Assembly: GCA_009699765.1 (NCBI GenBank)
Contig: WLNN01000002.1
Coordinates: 1-28,140 of the forward strand
From: Actinomycetota bacterium
Lineage (GTDB): Bacteria; Actinomycetota; Actinomycetes; Nanopelagicales; Nanopelagicaceae
Reading direction: 5' to 3'
Length of the DNA stretch: 28,140 nucleotides
In this document: in pieces, positions 1-7,947 of the stretch
Layout of the letters: each line of letters starts with the position of its first letter
Numbering within the stretch: position 1 is the stretch's first letter
Position numbers and translations under genes: made by a program
The notes under the pieces: model-generated
The model's input: the letters and a program-made list of their open reading frames with translations, nothing else
Databases searched by the model: none
Told to the model about the DNA's origin: nothing

Positions 1-383
1 GCATCAGCAGATAGTGACAGTGTAAGTTTCTTTTTATTCGCAACTGTTGAAATAAGAACATCACCTGAAAATAACTGTAATGAAGTGCCGGATGATGTGG
101 TTGAGAAAATTACGCTCTTAAGTGCATGGCCGATATTGACACGAATTGTTGCGGTATCAACTACTGGTGCAATCACAACATCCTTGTAGTAATAATTAAG
201 AATCGCTGTTGCACTATCGCCTTGCACCGCACGTTCTCTTGCACCGATTTGGCTCATTCCGACGCCATGGCCATATCCAGAACCTGTAAATGAAAAAGTT
301 GAAGGAATATCCACACCACGTGCAGGAGTAATAGATGAAAATACTAAAAGAAGTACGAGGAGCTTAGGTAACTTCTTAAACAT
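1..383 (-). CDS. SpoIID/LytB-type secreted protein, N-terminal part only
   Basis: This reading frame runs off the left edge of the window, so only about 127 N-terminal residues are visible. It begins MFKKLPKLLVLLLVFSS, a basic N-terminus followed by a hydrophobic core, which reads as a Sec signal peptide. After it comes FTGSGYGHGVGMSQIGARE, matching the GxGxGHGVGMSQxGA motif of SpoIID/LytB-domain proteins; members of this family act on or regulate peptidoglycan, and actinobacterial relatives often carry this motif near the N-terminus. The ATG overlaps the end of the upstream ABC-exporter ATPase gene by 8 nt, so it is probably the last gene of that operon and translationally coupled. The exact enzymatic role cannot be seen because the rest of the protein is missing. 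Confidence 0.8.
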   Translation of the reverse strand, partial: MFKKLPKLLVLLLVFSSITPARGVDIPSTFSFTGSGYGHGVGMSQIGARERAVQGDSATAILNYYYKDVVIAPVVDTATIRVNIGHALKSVIFSTTSSGTSLQLFSGDVLISTVANKKKLTLSLSAD

Positions 384-1182
384 CCTCATCGGAAGATGCG
401 CTCTTTCCAACATTCATAAATTTTTGATACTCCGCAATAACTTCTGCGGGCTTACCGCGAGCCATTAACTTTCCTTTGTTGAGCCAAATTACTTCATTAC
501 AGAGATCCTCAATTGTTGCCAGAGCATGACTCACCAGAATCAATGCACGGTCTGCTGTACGAAGTTCCTTCATTCGATTGAGCGATTTCTCTTTAAATTT
601 CGCATCACCAGTGCTCAGGGCTTCATCAACAATCAAAATATCGGGCTCGACTATTGCGGCAACCGAGAAAGCCAAACGTGCATACATTCCGGATGAGTAT
701 GTACGCATTGGTGAATCAATTGCTTCGCCAAGCTCGGAGAAATCTGCGATAGCTTCAAACTTTTCGTCGATTTCACTTTGAGACATTCCTGCTGCCAAGC
801 CTCCTAAATAAACATTTTCACGACCCGTCATCGAAGGATTAAATCCCACGCCAAGGGCAAGCAAAGTGCTGACACTTCCATACACTTCAACTCGACCACT
901 TGTAGGCGGAACAATTCCAGATATCACTCGCATAAGTGAGGATTTTCCAGCCCCGTTCGATCCGATAATTCCTAGAACTGTTCCATAGTGCACATCAAGA
1001 GAGACTTCATTGAGAGCTTGCACTGTGCGAGTGTGCTTCTTACCGCGTCCGAGTGTTTTTAATCGAGCTTTTAGAGTTGGCTTCTTATCAATAGAAGTTG
1101 TGTAAGTAAGTCCAAGTTCTTGAACTGAAACGGCGAGAGAGCCCCGTGTGTGCTCATGACTAAAGTCGGACAGCGAAATCAC
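376..1182 (-). CDS. Polysaccharide/teichoic-acid-type ABC exporter, ATP-binding protein (TagH/Wzt-like)
   Basis: A 268-residue ABC ATPase. Walker A is GSNGAGKSS (about 74-82), the signature is YSSGM (162-166), Walker B is ILIVDEALSTGD (182-193) and the H-loop His is near 219. The YSSGM signature and VDEALSTGD Walker B are typical of the Wzt/TagH/RfbE family, which energises export of undecaprenyl-linked glycans or polyol-phosphate polymers through an ABC-2 permease. The roughly 50-residue basic N-terminal extension before the nucleotide-binding core is also common in this family. The start is GTG at 1182, preceded by GAGGGAG, and lies inside the permease gene (23-nt overlap). The substrate is unknown; the adjacent glycosyltransferase, LCP ligase and UDP-glucose dehydrogenase point to a cell-wall polysaccharide. 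There is no long C-terminal carbohydrate-binding domain, so chain-length recognition of the E. coli O9a Wzt kind is unlikely. Confidence 0.9.
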   Translation of the reverse strand: MISLSDFSHEHTRGSLAVSVQELGLTYTTSIDKKPTLKARLKTLGRGKKHTRTVQALNEVSLDVHYGTVLGIIGSNGAGKSSLMRVISGIVPPTSGRVEVYGSVSTLLALGVGFNPSMTGRENVYLGGLAAGMSQSEIDEKFEAIADFSELGEAIDSPMRTYSSGMYARLAFSVAAIVEPDILIVDEALSTGDAKFKEKSLNRMKELRTADRALILVSHALATIEDLCNEVIWLNKGKLMARGKPAEVIAEYQKFMNVGKSASSDEDV

Positions 1183-1987
1183 GCTCCCTCGATAGGAAAA
1201 AATACGTTCCTACAATAAATATTCCAAAGGCAAAAAGTGAGGCGTGAAGGAGGCCATCCATCGTTGGGGCGAGGCCATGAACCATAACCCGGGACCAAGA
1301 ATCAAGTAAGTAAAAAATTGGATTCACAACTTCAAAACGTTTGATGCTATCTGAGATCTTTGATGCCTCATATAAAATTGGCGATAAGTAAAGCAAACTG
1401 CGAGTTAAGTATGGGAGCATGCTTGAGATGTCGCGGAAATATACATTTATGCATGAAATCAAAATTGCCATCCCAAGTGCCATAACAATTGCAATCATGA
1501 GAATTGGAAAGGCCCAAAGCATTTCCCACGAATATGGAAGGCCCAAAATTGCGTGAATTGCGAATGCAACTACAAGAGTTGGAAGGAATCTAAATATCGC
1601 GACCACTACGGCCGAAATCGGCAACATAATTCTTGGAAAAGAAGTATTGAGAATCAATCTCTGCCCCGATGTAATTGCCTTGACTCCACCAGTAAGACTG
1701 TTTGCAATTAAGTAAAAAAGGAAGAGGGTTGAAGTCAAGTGCCCAAAACGCGTTGCATCACTCGTTCCGCCAATTACATAAATCAATAAGAAATAAACAC
1801 CAGAAAGCAAAAGTGGATTGAGAACGAGCCAGAGCTGGCCAAAGACAGAGCCGAAATTCTGTTCACGAAGTTCAGAGCGAGCAAATTCCGAAATAAATGC
1901 TCTGCGATGCCATAGCGAGCGAAGATATGCCCGCATCGGTGGAAGGCCAGCCTTAAATGGCTCATAGACAACAATCGGCTGGGTCAT
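1160..1987 (-). CDS. ABC-2 type polysaccharide export permease (TagG/Wzm-like)
   Basis: A 275-residue membrane protein with about six hydrophobic segments after a cytoplasmic amphipathic N-terminus (FISEFARSELREQNFGSVFGQLWLVLNPLL). This matches the ABC2_membrane family of TagG/RfbA/Wzm permeases, including the characteristic RELRxxxxGSxxGxxWxxxxPL start. The partner ATPase follows directly and overlaps by 23 nt, so the two form one exporter. A TAATCT hexamer on the minus strand lies 7 nt before the ATG with no Shine-Dalgarno, so this gene probably has its own leaderless start downstream of the glycosyltransferase gene. Function is by family; the exported glycan is not identifiable from sequence. 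Confidence 0.9.
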   Translation of the reverse strand: MTQPIVVYEPFKAGLPPMRAYLRSLWHRRAFISEFARSELREQNFGSVFGQLWLVLNPLLLSGVYFLLIYVIGGTSDATRFGHLTSTLFLFYLIANSLTGGVKAITSGQRLILNTSFPRIMLPISAVVVAIFRFLPTLVVAFAIHAILGLPYSWEMLWAFPILMIAIVMALGMAILISCINVYFRDISSMLPYLTRSLLYLSPILYEASKISDSIKRFEVVNPIFYLLDSWSRVMVHGLAPTMDGLLHASLFAFGIFIVGTYFFLSRERDFAVRL

Positions 1988-1994
1988 ATGGGGA

Positions 1995-2000
1995 AGATTA
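1995..2000 (-). promoter_or_regulatory. -10 element, leaderless promoter of the export permease
   Basis: Minus-strand TAATCT ends 7 nt before the permease ATG, placing the expected transcription start on or next to the A of the ATG. No Shine-Dalgarno is present. The -35 region is not convincing. Confidence 0.5.
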
Positions 2001-2017
2001 CCCCAGCAATGTCTGCC

Positions 2018-3022
2018 CTAGCGCTCTGACGGGACGAGATTCTTAGGTGATGTGATAAATCCCGCTCCCCATGCGAAGTGCATCGTTGGAATTACTGCCA
2101 ATAGATAGATGTATTGCGAAATCGAACGAGCAATAGCAATTGATGAACCTGCAACAAATAGCAGGTAGATCGCAGCTGGAATAAAGAAAATCGCATGAAT
2201 AACAGCACCCATCGCGAGCGAAAGGAGAAATCCAGTCAGCGCAACTGGTGGAGCCAGGTAACGGTAATTAATTGTTCCTTTATGTCTGCGAGAAACAACT
2301 CGACGCCAACGTCCATACTCAAAATATTGCTTTGCTAGCGCTCCGATGGTTGATCGCGGTCGATATGTAACCTCTAAACGAGGATCAAAATAAATGCTTC
2401 CCCCATTGCTTCGCAACCTGAAATTAAGTTCCCAATCCTGTGCTCTTGTAAAACGCTCATCAAATCCACCAATTGCTAGAAGCGCAGCTTTTTGAAAGAC
2501 GCCTAAATAAACAGTATCAACTTCTCCTGCCTCGCCTCCAGTGTGAAAACGAGACGCTCCAACCCCGAGAGAACTTCGCATTGCACCAGCAACAGCCTTT
2601 TCAAATGTTGTGATGCCCTCTGCTGCCATCATGCCACCCACATTGACTGCGCCAGTTTTTGCTAGCAAATCAACTGCAATGGAGATGTAATTCTGTGGAA
2701 TCTGCGCATGTCCATCAACTCGAACAATTACCGAGCCTGATGAGGCTTGCAATGCAGCATTTAATCCGGCCGCAGTTCTTCCCGATGGATTGTCGACCAC
2801 GATTACTCGTGGATCTGTTTTGTGAAGTTCATCTGCAATTTCATGGGTCAGATCACGTGAAGGGCCAACTGCAAGAACAACCTCGAACTCACCTTGATAA
2901 TCCTGAGAAAGTATTGAGGAAACTGCGTCACGAAGATAAAGCTCTTCATTGAGAATTGGGAGGATGACTGAGACTGCTGGCAACGGTGAGCCAGCTAACC
3001 CTTGATTCTCCTGTGTCGCCAT
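2018..3022 (-). CDS. Family 2 glycosyltransferase, membrane-anchored (ExoA-like)
   Basis: A 334-residue GT-A fold protein. The N-terminus VSVILPILNEELYLRDAVSSI (about 17-37) is the classic GT2 nucleotide-binding start. VRVDGHAQIP (about 100-109) sits at the DxD metal site, with DGH in place of DxD. AQDWELNFRL (about 194-203) matches the ED/acceptor motif and YGRWRR the QxxRW-like position. Two or three hydrophobic segments near the C-terminus (about 258-320) anchor it in the membrane. The layout resembles ExoA-type beta-glucosyltransferases of exopolysaccharide synthesis, but the donor sugar cannot be assigned. The permease gene begins 30 nt after its stop, so it heads the envelope cluster, divergent from the LCP gene across 36 bp. 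Confidence 0.87.
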   Translation of the reverse strand: MATQENQGLAGSPLPAVSVILPILNEELYLRDAVSSILSQDYQGEFEVVLAVGPSRDLTHEIADELHKTDPRVIVVDNPSGRTAAGLNAALQASSGSVIVRVDGHAQIPQNYISIAVDLLAKTGAVNVGGMMAAEGITTFEKAVAGAMRSSLGVGASRFHTGGEAGEVDTVYLGVFQKAALLAIGGFDERFTRAQDWELNFRLRSNGGSIYFDPRLEVTYRPRSTIGALAKQYFEYGRWRRVVSRRHKGTINYRYLAPPVALTGFLLSLAMGAVIHAIFFIPAAIYLLFVAGSSIAIARSISQYIYLLAVIPTMHFAWGAGFITSPKNLVPSER

Positions 3023-3031
3023 AACCCCGTA

Positions 3032-3037
3032 ACGCTA
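3032..3037 (-). promoter_or_regulatory. Candidate -10 of the glycosyltransferase gene
   Basis: Minus-strand TAGCGT ends 9 nt before the ATG at 3022, which would give a leader of only about 3 nt. It lies in the 36-bp divergent gap, 9 bp from the opposing LCP -10. The match is modest. Confidence 0.35.
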
Positions 3038-3046
3038 TCGTCCAAG

Positions 3047-3052
3047 TACCCT
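3047..3052 (+). promoter_or_regulatory. -10 element, leaderless promoter of the LCP gene
   Basis: TACCCT ends 6 nt before the GTG at 3059. This spacing decides the start: it supports GTG 3059 rather than the upstream TTG at 3002, which would overlap the divergent glycosyltransferase gene. Confidence 0.45.
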
Positions 3053-3058
3053 ACGCAT

Positions 3059-4174
3059 GTGAAATCAACGCGCGCGATTCGAATTATTACATCACTCTCT
3101 TTGGGTGTTGTAGCCCTCTCTGCCATCACTTGGCTTGGGCTAGGCCAAATCAGTGGCCAGATTTCTCGCATCGATGTCTTCGCTGGATTATCGGACCGAC
3201 CCGAGAAGGTGAATTCAGCTCTTAATTATCTTGTCGTCGGATCAGATAACCGCGAAGGTTTAACAAAAGAACAAATCAAGAAACTACGCGTTGGTGGTGT
3301 GAAGGTCGCAGCAGGCGGACGCTCAGACACGATGCTGCTCGTACATATAAGCAAGAGTCGAGATGCTGCATACATTGTTTCACTACCACGCGACACACTT
3401 GTCACGATTCCCGCGCATACAAGTACTGATGGCAAATCTGAAATACCAGCTCGAGCTGGAAAATTAAATGCTGCATTTGCATTTGGTGGAGCCCCATTAT
3501 TAATTCGCACAATCGAAGGAATGACTGCACTAAAAATAGATCACTATGTTGAAGTAAGTTTTGCTGGATTCGTCGGAGTTGTCGATGCACTTGGAGGAAT
3601 TCAAGTCTGCTCTAAGGTTGATATCAACGACCCAAAGAGTCACTTAGTAATGAGCGCTGGCAATCATCTTCTCGACGGTGTTGAAGCACTTAAGTTTGTT
3701 CGTACTCGTGATTTCGATGGACGTGGTGATATCGGACGTATGGAACGTCAGCAACAATTTGTTTCTGCAATTATTCGCAAGGCTACTTCTTCTGGAACAT
3801 TGCTTAATCCAATTAAGTTGGCGAATTTCTATACAGCTACAATCTCAACTGTAAAGATGGATGAAGGCGTCAACAAAAATGACTTGCTCACTCTAGGAAA
3901 GCAGATGCGAAATCTTTCTTCTGGAAATGTTCGCACATTGACCGTTCCGCTCTCTGATCCCAATGGTCGCTACCCTGGCCTTGGTTCCGTTGTAATCTGG
4001 GATGAAACTCTGGCTCCAGACCTATGGAGTCGCATCAAAAATGACACTGCCCTGCTTGATGAAATCGTGGCAGAGAAGTCATCTGCGTCACCTAAAGCCT
4101 CTCCTTCGAGTACAACTATCGATAAATTTAAGACACATACCGCAGCAGAAAATCCCTGCGCATCAAATAAATAA
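3059..4174 (+). CDS. LCP family (LytR-CpsA-Psr) cell-wall glycopolymer ligase
   Basis: A 371-residue protein with a short basic N-terminus and one transmembrane anchor (about residues 7-30), then an extracytoplasmic LCP domain. Visible motifs are NYLVVGSDNRE (about 56-66), GRSDTMLLVHI (87-97), VSLPRDT (107-113), KLNAAFAFGG (135-144) and VRTRD...DIGRMERQQQF. They supply the conserved Arg and Asp residues that bind polyprenyl pyrophosphate and Mg. LCP enzymes transfer undecaprenyl-linked glycopolymers onto peptidoglycan (arabinogalactan, teichoic acid or capsule, depending on the organism). The reading frame stays open upstream to a TTG at 3002, but that would overlap the divergent gene. I chose GTG 3059 because the protein then starts just before the membrane anchor and a -10 lies 6 nt upstream. 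It fits the neighbouring exporter: polymer is exported, then attached to the wall. Confidence 0.9.
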   Translation: MKSTRAIRIITSLSLGVVALSAITWLGLGQISGQISRIDVFAGLSDRPEKVNSALNYLVVGSDNREGLTKEQIKKLRVGGVKVAAGGRSDTMLLVHISKSRDAAYIVSLPRDTLVTIPAHTSTDGKSEIPARAGKLNAAFAFGGAPLLIRTIEGMTALKIDHYVEVSFAGFVGVVDALGGIQVCSKVDINDPKSHLVMSAGNHLLDGVEALKFVRTRDFDGRGDIGRMERQQQFVSAIIRKATSSGTLLNPIKLANFYTATISTVKMDEGVNKNDLLTLGKQMRNLSSGNVRTLTVPLSDPNGRYPGLGSVVIWDETLAPDLWSRIKNDTALLDEIVAEKSSASPKASPSSTTIDKFKTHTAAENPCASNK

Positions 4175-4185
4175 GCGCCCTGCAA

Positions 4186-4191
4186 TAGACT
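4186..4191 (+). promoter_or_regulatory. -10 element, leaderless promoter of ugd
   Basis: TAGACT ends 7 nt before the ugd ATG at 4199. It lies in the 24-bp gap after the LCP stop codon. There is no Shine-Dalgarno before ugd. Confidence 0.5.
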
Positions 4192-4198
4192 CACGGGT

Positions 4199-5509
4199 AT
4201 GACGCTAAAGCTTTCAGTTATTGGTTGTGGCTATCTCGGCGCGACCCATGCCGCATGTATGTCCTCACTCGGGTTTGAAGTAGTTGGTATCGACACAGAT
4301 CCCCACAAAGTTGAGCTTCTCTCGCGAGGCGAGCTTCCTTTCTACGAGCCGGGTCTGGATACGTTACTTGCGGCAGAGATGAAGACTGGTCGACTTTCTT
4401 TCACAACAGATTTTGCTGCAGTCGCCGACGCTGACGTTCACTTTATTTGCGTAGGAACGCCTCAGAGTAAAGATGGACTTGCTGCAGATCTAACATACGT
4501 CAAGTCATCCGTTGCAGCGATTGCACCATTTCTTAAAGATGGCTCGCTCGTAGTTGGAAAATCAACAGTGCCTGTCGGAACAGCGCAAGGACTTCGCGAT
4601 CAATTAGCTGAGACAGCGCCACAAGCAGATCTTGCATGGAATCCAGAATTTTTGCGCGAAGGTTTCGCAGTCGAAGATACCTTGACCCCTAACCGACTAG
4701 TTGTTGGTGTTGCAAATGATCGCGCGGAAGAAATCCTCAAGGAAGTTTATGAGCCAGTTATAGCTCTTGGAACACCTTGGATTCGCGCAGATCTCCCAAC
4801 TGCAGAGCTTGTTAAAGTGGCAGCAAACTCATTCCTTGCTACAAAGATTTCATTTATCAATGCGATGGCTGAGGTTTGTGAAGCAGCTGGTGGTGACGTA
4901 ACAGTCCTAGCTAAAGCAATTGGATATGACCCACGTATTGGTAGTCGTTTCTTACAAGCAGGAATTGGCTTCGGTGGTGGTTGCTTACCTAAAGATATTC
5001 GTGCATTTATGGCGCGCGCGCAAGAACTTGGTGCAGATCAGGCACTTGAGTTCCTACGTGAAATCGACAACATCAACCTTCGTGCTCGTCAACGCGTGAT
5101 TGATGTCGTTCGCGCCGATCTCTCAGAAGATTTAACGCAATACAAAATTGCAGTTCTTGGCGCGACATTTAAGCCAGATAGTGATGATGTGCGTGATTCC
5201 CCCGCTTTAGATATTGCGGCACAATTACAAGCGGCAGGCGCTCAAGTTGTCGTCCATGATCCAAAAGGCATCGAACCTGCTCGAAAGCGCTTCCCGAACC
5301 TTGATTACGCAGAGAAGGTAGTCGATGCAGTTAAAGGCGCAGATGCAATCTTGCACTTAACTGAATGGAAGGAATATCGCGAGCTCGATCCATCAGTTAT
5401 TGGACAACTTGTTAAACAGAAGTTCCTTATCGATGGTCGCAACATGCTTGATCGCAATCTCTGGCGTAATGCTGGATGGCGGGTGCATGCACTTGGACGT
5501 ACGGATTAA
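4199..5509 (+). CDS. ugd: UDP-glucose 6-dehydrogenase
   Basis: A 436-residue protein that oxidises UDP-glucose to UDP-glucuronate with two NAD+. The N-terminal Rossmann motif is GCGYLG (about 9-14), with an acidic IDTD at 31-34 selecting NAD. FICVGTPQ (82-89) and STVPVGTA (122-129) are family motifs, and GFGGGCLPKD (258-267) holds the catalytic thiol at Cys262. The C-terminal UDP-binding domain has GATFKPDSDDVRDSPAL. The length is standard. It sits 24 nt after the LCP gene on the same strand, so it likely supplies a uronic acid precursor to the envelope polysaccharide. It has its own leaderless promoter and faces purE tail to tail, with only 21 bp between stop codons. Confidence 0.96.
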   Translation: MTLKLSVIGCGYLGATHAACMSSLGFEVVGIDTDPHKVELLSRGELPFYEPGLDTLLAAEMKTGRLSFTTDFAAVADADVHFICVGTPQSKDGLAADLTYVKSSVAAIAPFLKDGSLVVGKSTVPVGTAQGLRDQLAETAPQADLAWNPEFLREGFAVEDTLTPNRLVVGVANDRAEEILKEVYEPVIALGTPWIRADLPTAELVKVAANSFLATKISFINAMAEVCEAAGGDVTVLAKAIGYDPRIGSRFLQAGIGFGGGCLPKDIRAFMARAQELGADQALEFLREIDNINLRARQRVIDVVRADLSEDLTQYKIAVLGATFKPDSDDVRDSPALDIAAQLQAAGAQVVVHDPKGIEPARKRFPNLDYAEKVVDAVKGADAILHLTEWKEYRELDPSVIGQLVKQKFLIDGRNMLDRNLWRNAGWRVHALGRTD

Positions 5510-5530
5510 TTACAAAGTCGGGAGATAAAT

Positions 5531-6052
5531 TCAAAAACCAGTTTTCTGATTGCGACGGGCGCTCAATTGAGCGCCTTTTGCTTTTGCCTCGTCAGATAAT
5601 TCAGAAAGTTGAGCTTCAATTTTCTTAGCCACAACAGCATCTGCAGAACCAATTATTCGTGCGGCAAGAATTCCTGCATTCTTTGCATTGTCGATTCCTA
5701 CGGTTGCAACAGGAATACCTGCAGGCATTTGAACGATTGAGAGAAGAGAATCCATTCCATCGAGATTCTTAAGTGATACAGGAACACCAATTACTGGAAG
5801 CGTTGTAAGTGATGCAACCATTCCTGGGAGGTGTGCTGCTCCACCAGCTCCAGCAATAATTACTTTGTAACCTTTTGACGCTGCGGTCCTGGCAAACTCA
5901 ACCATCTCTTCTGGCATGCGGTGAGCTGAGACAACATCTGCAGTGTAAGTAATCCCAAAAGAATCAAGTGCTATTGCTGCGGCTTCCATAACTGGCCAAT
6001 CAGAGTCAGATCCCATAATGATTGCTACCGTGGAATTTACTAATTCACTCAT
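5531..6052 (-). CDS. purE: N5-carboxyaminoimidazole ribonucleotide mutase (PurE class I)
   Basis: A 173-residue protein. [12 protein letters not shown] near residue 12 is the phosphate-binding loop and SAHRMPEEM holds the catalytic His. [25 protein letters not shown] is the conserved core. Class I PurE converts N5-CAIR to CAIR in purine synthesis, using the product of PurK. The start overlaps the end of purK by 8 nt, so the pair is translationally coupled in the order purK-purE. The C-terminus extends about 15 basic residues past the core, and the DNA for this tail doubles as the hairpin of the opposing ugd terminator. Confidence 0.96.
   Translation of the reverse strand: MSELVNSTVAIIMGSDSDWPVMEAAAIALDSFGITYTADVVSAHRMPEEMVEFARTAASKGYKVIIAGAGGAAHLPGMVASLTTLPVIGVPVSLKNLDGMDSLLSIVQMPAGIPVATVGIDNAKNAGILAARIIGSADAVVAKKIEAQLSELSDEAKAKGAQLSARRNQKTGF
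5558..5579 (+). terminator. Intrinsic terminator of ugd, embedded in the purE coding end
   Basis: GGCGCTCAATTGAGCGCC is a perfect 18-nt palindrome (7-bp stem, AATT loop) followed on the plus strand by TTTTGCTTTTG, a canonical intrinsic-terminator shape. It lies about 49 nt past the ugd stop codon. It falls inside the 3' coding part of convergent purE, where it encodes Gly-Ala-Gln-Leu-Ser-Ala. Confidence 0.6.
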
Positions 6053-7157
6053 CGATTACTCCGCTCATATAGTCGCGTGCATGCTCTACTTCCTGGGTTA
6101 AGTGTAGAAGGTCATTCCCGCAGGCGGTGACGTGACCGATTTTGCGACCCAGGCGTACCTCTTTCTTGTATTGATGAAAGTGCAAGCTCGGTGTTCGAGC
6201 CATCAAGTGAAGATATGGGCGATACATGTCAGTCTTTTCGCCACCTAATACATTTCCCATCACAGCAAAGTCGTGGCTCATTGCGGGACTTCCAAGTGGA
6301 AGATCAAGGATTGCACGCAAGTGTTGTTCAAATTGAGAAGTAATAGAGCCTTCAATTGACCAATGACCAGAGTTATGTGGACGCATTGCAAGTTCGTTGA
6401 TGAATAGATTTTCACCCTTAACAAACATTTCTACTGCCATGACCCCTACGACGCCAACAGTTTGTGCAATTTCCAAAGCCATCTTCTGTGCCCGTTCAGC
6501 AACTTCTGGAGAAATGCTCTGCGCGGGAGTGATTGTCATAATGCAGATTCCATCTTCTTGCAGAGTTTCAACTGGCGCCCATGAAGTTGCTTGTCCATGT
6601 GGGGAACGAGCAACCATTACCGCAATCTCTGAATCAAAATCTATTAACTCTTCAATCAGTAATGGAGAAGTATTTTTGAGAATTTCCTGAAGTTCTTCAG
6701 CTGAGTTAATTTTCCAAACCCCACGGCCGTCATAACCACCACTAATCGCTTTAGCAATAACCGGAAAGTCCGAGACTGTTGATACATCTCGAACAATCTG
6801 TGAATGTGGTGATGGGAAATCTTTTAACTTTTCGCGCATTGCAGCTTTATCTTGTGAATAAACAAATGCTGAAGATGCTGGATAAACCTTTATTCCTTCC
6901 GCTTCAATACCTTTAATTACTGATAATGGAATTAGTTCATGCTCGAAAGTTATAACATCGCATTGCTTTGCAAATTCTAAAACTTCTGCCAGGTTGGTGT
7001 AATCACCAACTACGTGATGTGTGATTTGCGCACCAGAGTCTTTTGCATCCGATGCAAAGAGAAGGAGATCGATTCCAAGTGCAGTTGCTGGAGCCACCAT
7101 CATGCGGGCAAGCTGGCCTGCACCAATAACTCCAACACGTGGGAAGCGGTTACTCAC
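6045..7157 (-). CDS. purK: N5-carboxyaminoimidazole ribonucleotide synthase (PurK)
   Basis: A 370-residue ATP-grasp enzyme that makes N5-CAIR from AIR, bicarbonate and [17 protein letters not shown] at the N-terminus and YDGRGVWKI in the ATP-grasp lid are PurK motifs. [33 protein letters not shown] is the typical C-terminal active-site segment. The start is GTG at 7157; no Shine-Dalgarno is visible, but a TAAGAT -10 lies 6 nt upstream, so it is probably leaderless. It begins 4 nt after the birA stop codon yet can be transcribed independently of it. Followed by purE with an 8-nt overlap. Confidence 0.96.
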   Translation of the reverse strand: MSNRFPRVGVIGAGQLARMMVAPATALGIDLLLFASDAKDSGAQITHHVVGDYTNLAEVLEFAKQCDVITFEHELIPLSVIKGIEAEGIKVYPASSAFVYSQDKAAMREKLKDFPSPHSQIVRDVSTVSDFPVIAKAISGGYDGRGVWKINSAEELQEILKNTSPLLIEELIDFDSEIAVMVARSPHGQATSWAPVETLQEDGICIMTITPAQSISPEVAERAQKMALEIAQTVGVVGVMAVEMFVKGENLFINELAMRPHNSGHWSIEGSITSQFEQHLRAILDLPLGSPAMSHDFAVMGNVLGGEKTDMYRPYLHLMARTPSLHFHQYKKEVRLGRKIGHVTACGNDLLHLTQEVEHARDYMSGVIDE

Positions 7158-7161
7158 TGGC

Positions 7162-7929
7162 TTATCTTAGATGAACGACATCCCCCACGGTTACCTCTTC
7201 GCCGCTGGCAAGTATGAGCGCTCCAGTATTCGAGATATCAACGGCACGAGAATTGAGAACCTTGCCGTCTGGCAGAGTTACCTCTACATCTGAGCCGATG
7301 GTCGCCGATGCAAATCTATATTCAGCGAGAAAGCTCTTGTCGTTCTCCCACATTTCAAGATTGATCTCAAAATGGTTAATGATTGTCGCAAGAATTACGT
7401 TGCGGTCTAATTCGGTAAATCCCTCGATAGCAAGTGAAGTTGCATTATCAACTGGCAACTCATCTTCACTCATGCCGACGTTAATACCGATTCCAAGGAC
7501 TACACCTTTGCTGGTTGCTTGCGCAATCATTCCAACAAACTTTTTTCCGCCAATCAATAAATCATTTGGCCACTTAATGTTGATTTCAGTTTGAGGATCC
7601 AAGAGTTGTAAAGCTTCATGAACACTTAGCCCGGCAAGTAGTGTTAGGAATGGCCACTCTTGCTTATCGGCTTTTGGTTCGATGTAAATTGAAAATGTAA
7701 GCGCAGACATCGGTACAGCTGTAAATGTTCGATCTAATCTTCCACGCCCACTACTTTGAAATTCGCTTGCAAGTATTGTTTTAGGAATTGCGGTTCCTGT
7801 ACTCGCGAGTTGAAACAAATCATCTTGAGTGGAACCGGTGACTTCAACCACGCTTACCCGCCAGTACCGCGAGATTTCCTTCGTTAGCAGTGATTTATCA
7901 AGTGGCGCTCTTGGCGCATCTATACCCAT
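7162..7929 (-). CDS. birA: Biotin--[acetyl-CoA carboxylase] ligase
   Basis: A 255-residue biotin protein ligase that makes biotinyl-AMP and attaches biotin to the lysine of the BCCP domain. SSGRGRLDR (about 59-67) is the GRGR biotinyl-AMP loop, IKWPNDLLIGGKKFVGMI (118-135) is the KWPND core and LGIGINVG (145-152) is the third conserved block. It lacks the N-terminal winged-helix domain of E. coli BirA, so it is a monofunctional group I ligase and probably not a repressor. The frame is open upstream into the divergent gene, but ATG 7929 gives the expected length and lies 7 nt after a TAAGGT -10. Its substrate, the carboxylase alpha subunit with its biotin site, is encoded in the operon transcribed in the opposite direction. 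Confidence 0.94.
   Translation of the reverse strand: MGIDAPRAPLDKSLLTKEISRYWRVSVVEVTGSTQDDLFQLASTGTAIPKTILASEFQSSGRGRLDRTFTAVPMSALTFSIYIEPKADKQEWPFLTLLAGLSVHEALQLLDPQTEINIKWPNDLLIGGKKFVGMIAQATSKGVVLGIGINVGMSEDELPVDNATSLAIEGFTELDRNVILATIINHFEINLEMWENDKSFLAEYRFASATIGSDVEVTLPDGKVLNSRAVDISNTGALILASGEEVTVGDVVHLR
7164..7169 (-). promoter_or_regulatory. -10 element, leaderless promoter of purK, inside birA
   Basis: Minus-strand TAAGAT ends 6 nt before the purK GTG. It is written across the last birA codons (CTA AGA TAA), sharing its final T with the first base of the birA stop codon. Confidence 0.5.
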
Positions 7930-7935
7930 GACTAG

Positions 7936-7942
7936 TACCTTA
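7936..7942. promoter_or_regulatory. Shared near-symmetric -10 element for birA and pccB
   Basis: The 7-bp sequence TACCTTA contains TACCTT on the plus strand (7936-7941), ending 6 nt before the pccB ATG at 7948. It contains TAAGGT on the minus strand (7942-7937), ending 7 nt before the birA ATG at 7929. The whole gap between the two start codons is 18 bp, so one element appears to serve both directions with leaderless mRNAs. TTGGCG at 7911-7916 is a possible plus-strand -35, with a long 19-bp spacer. Confidence 0.55.
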
Positions 7943-7947
7943 TGCAC

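Noticed and set aside
3002-3058. Longer N-terminus of the LCP protein from a TTG at 3002
   Set aside because: It would overlap the divergent glycosyltransferase start, adds polar residues before a normal signal anchor, and ignores the -10 placed 6 nt before GTG 3059.
3226-3510. Antisense frame inside the LCP gene
   Set aside because: No family resemblance, no start signals, and the sense frame has all LCP motifs.
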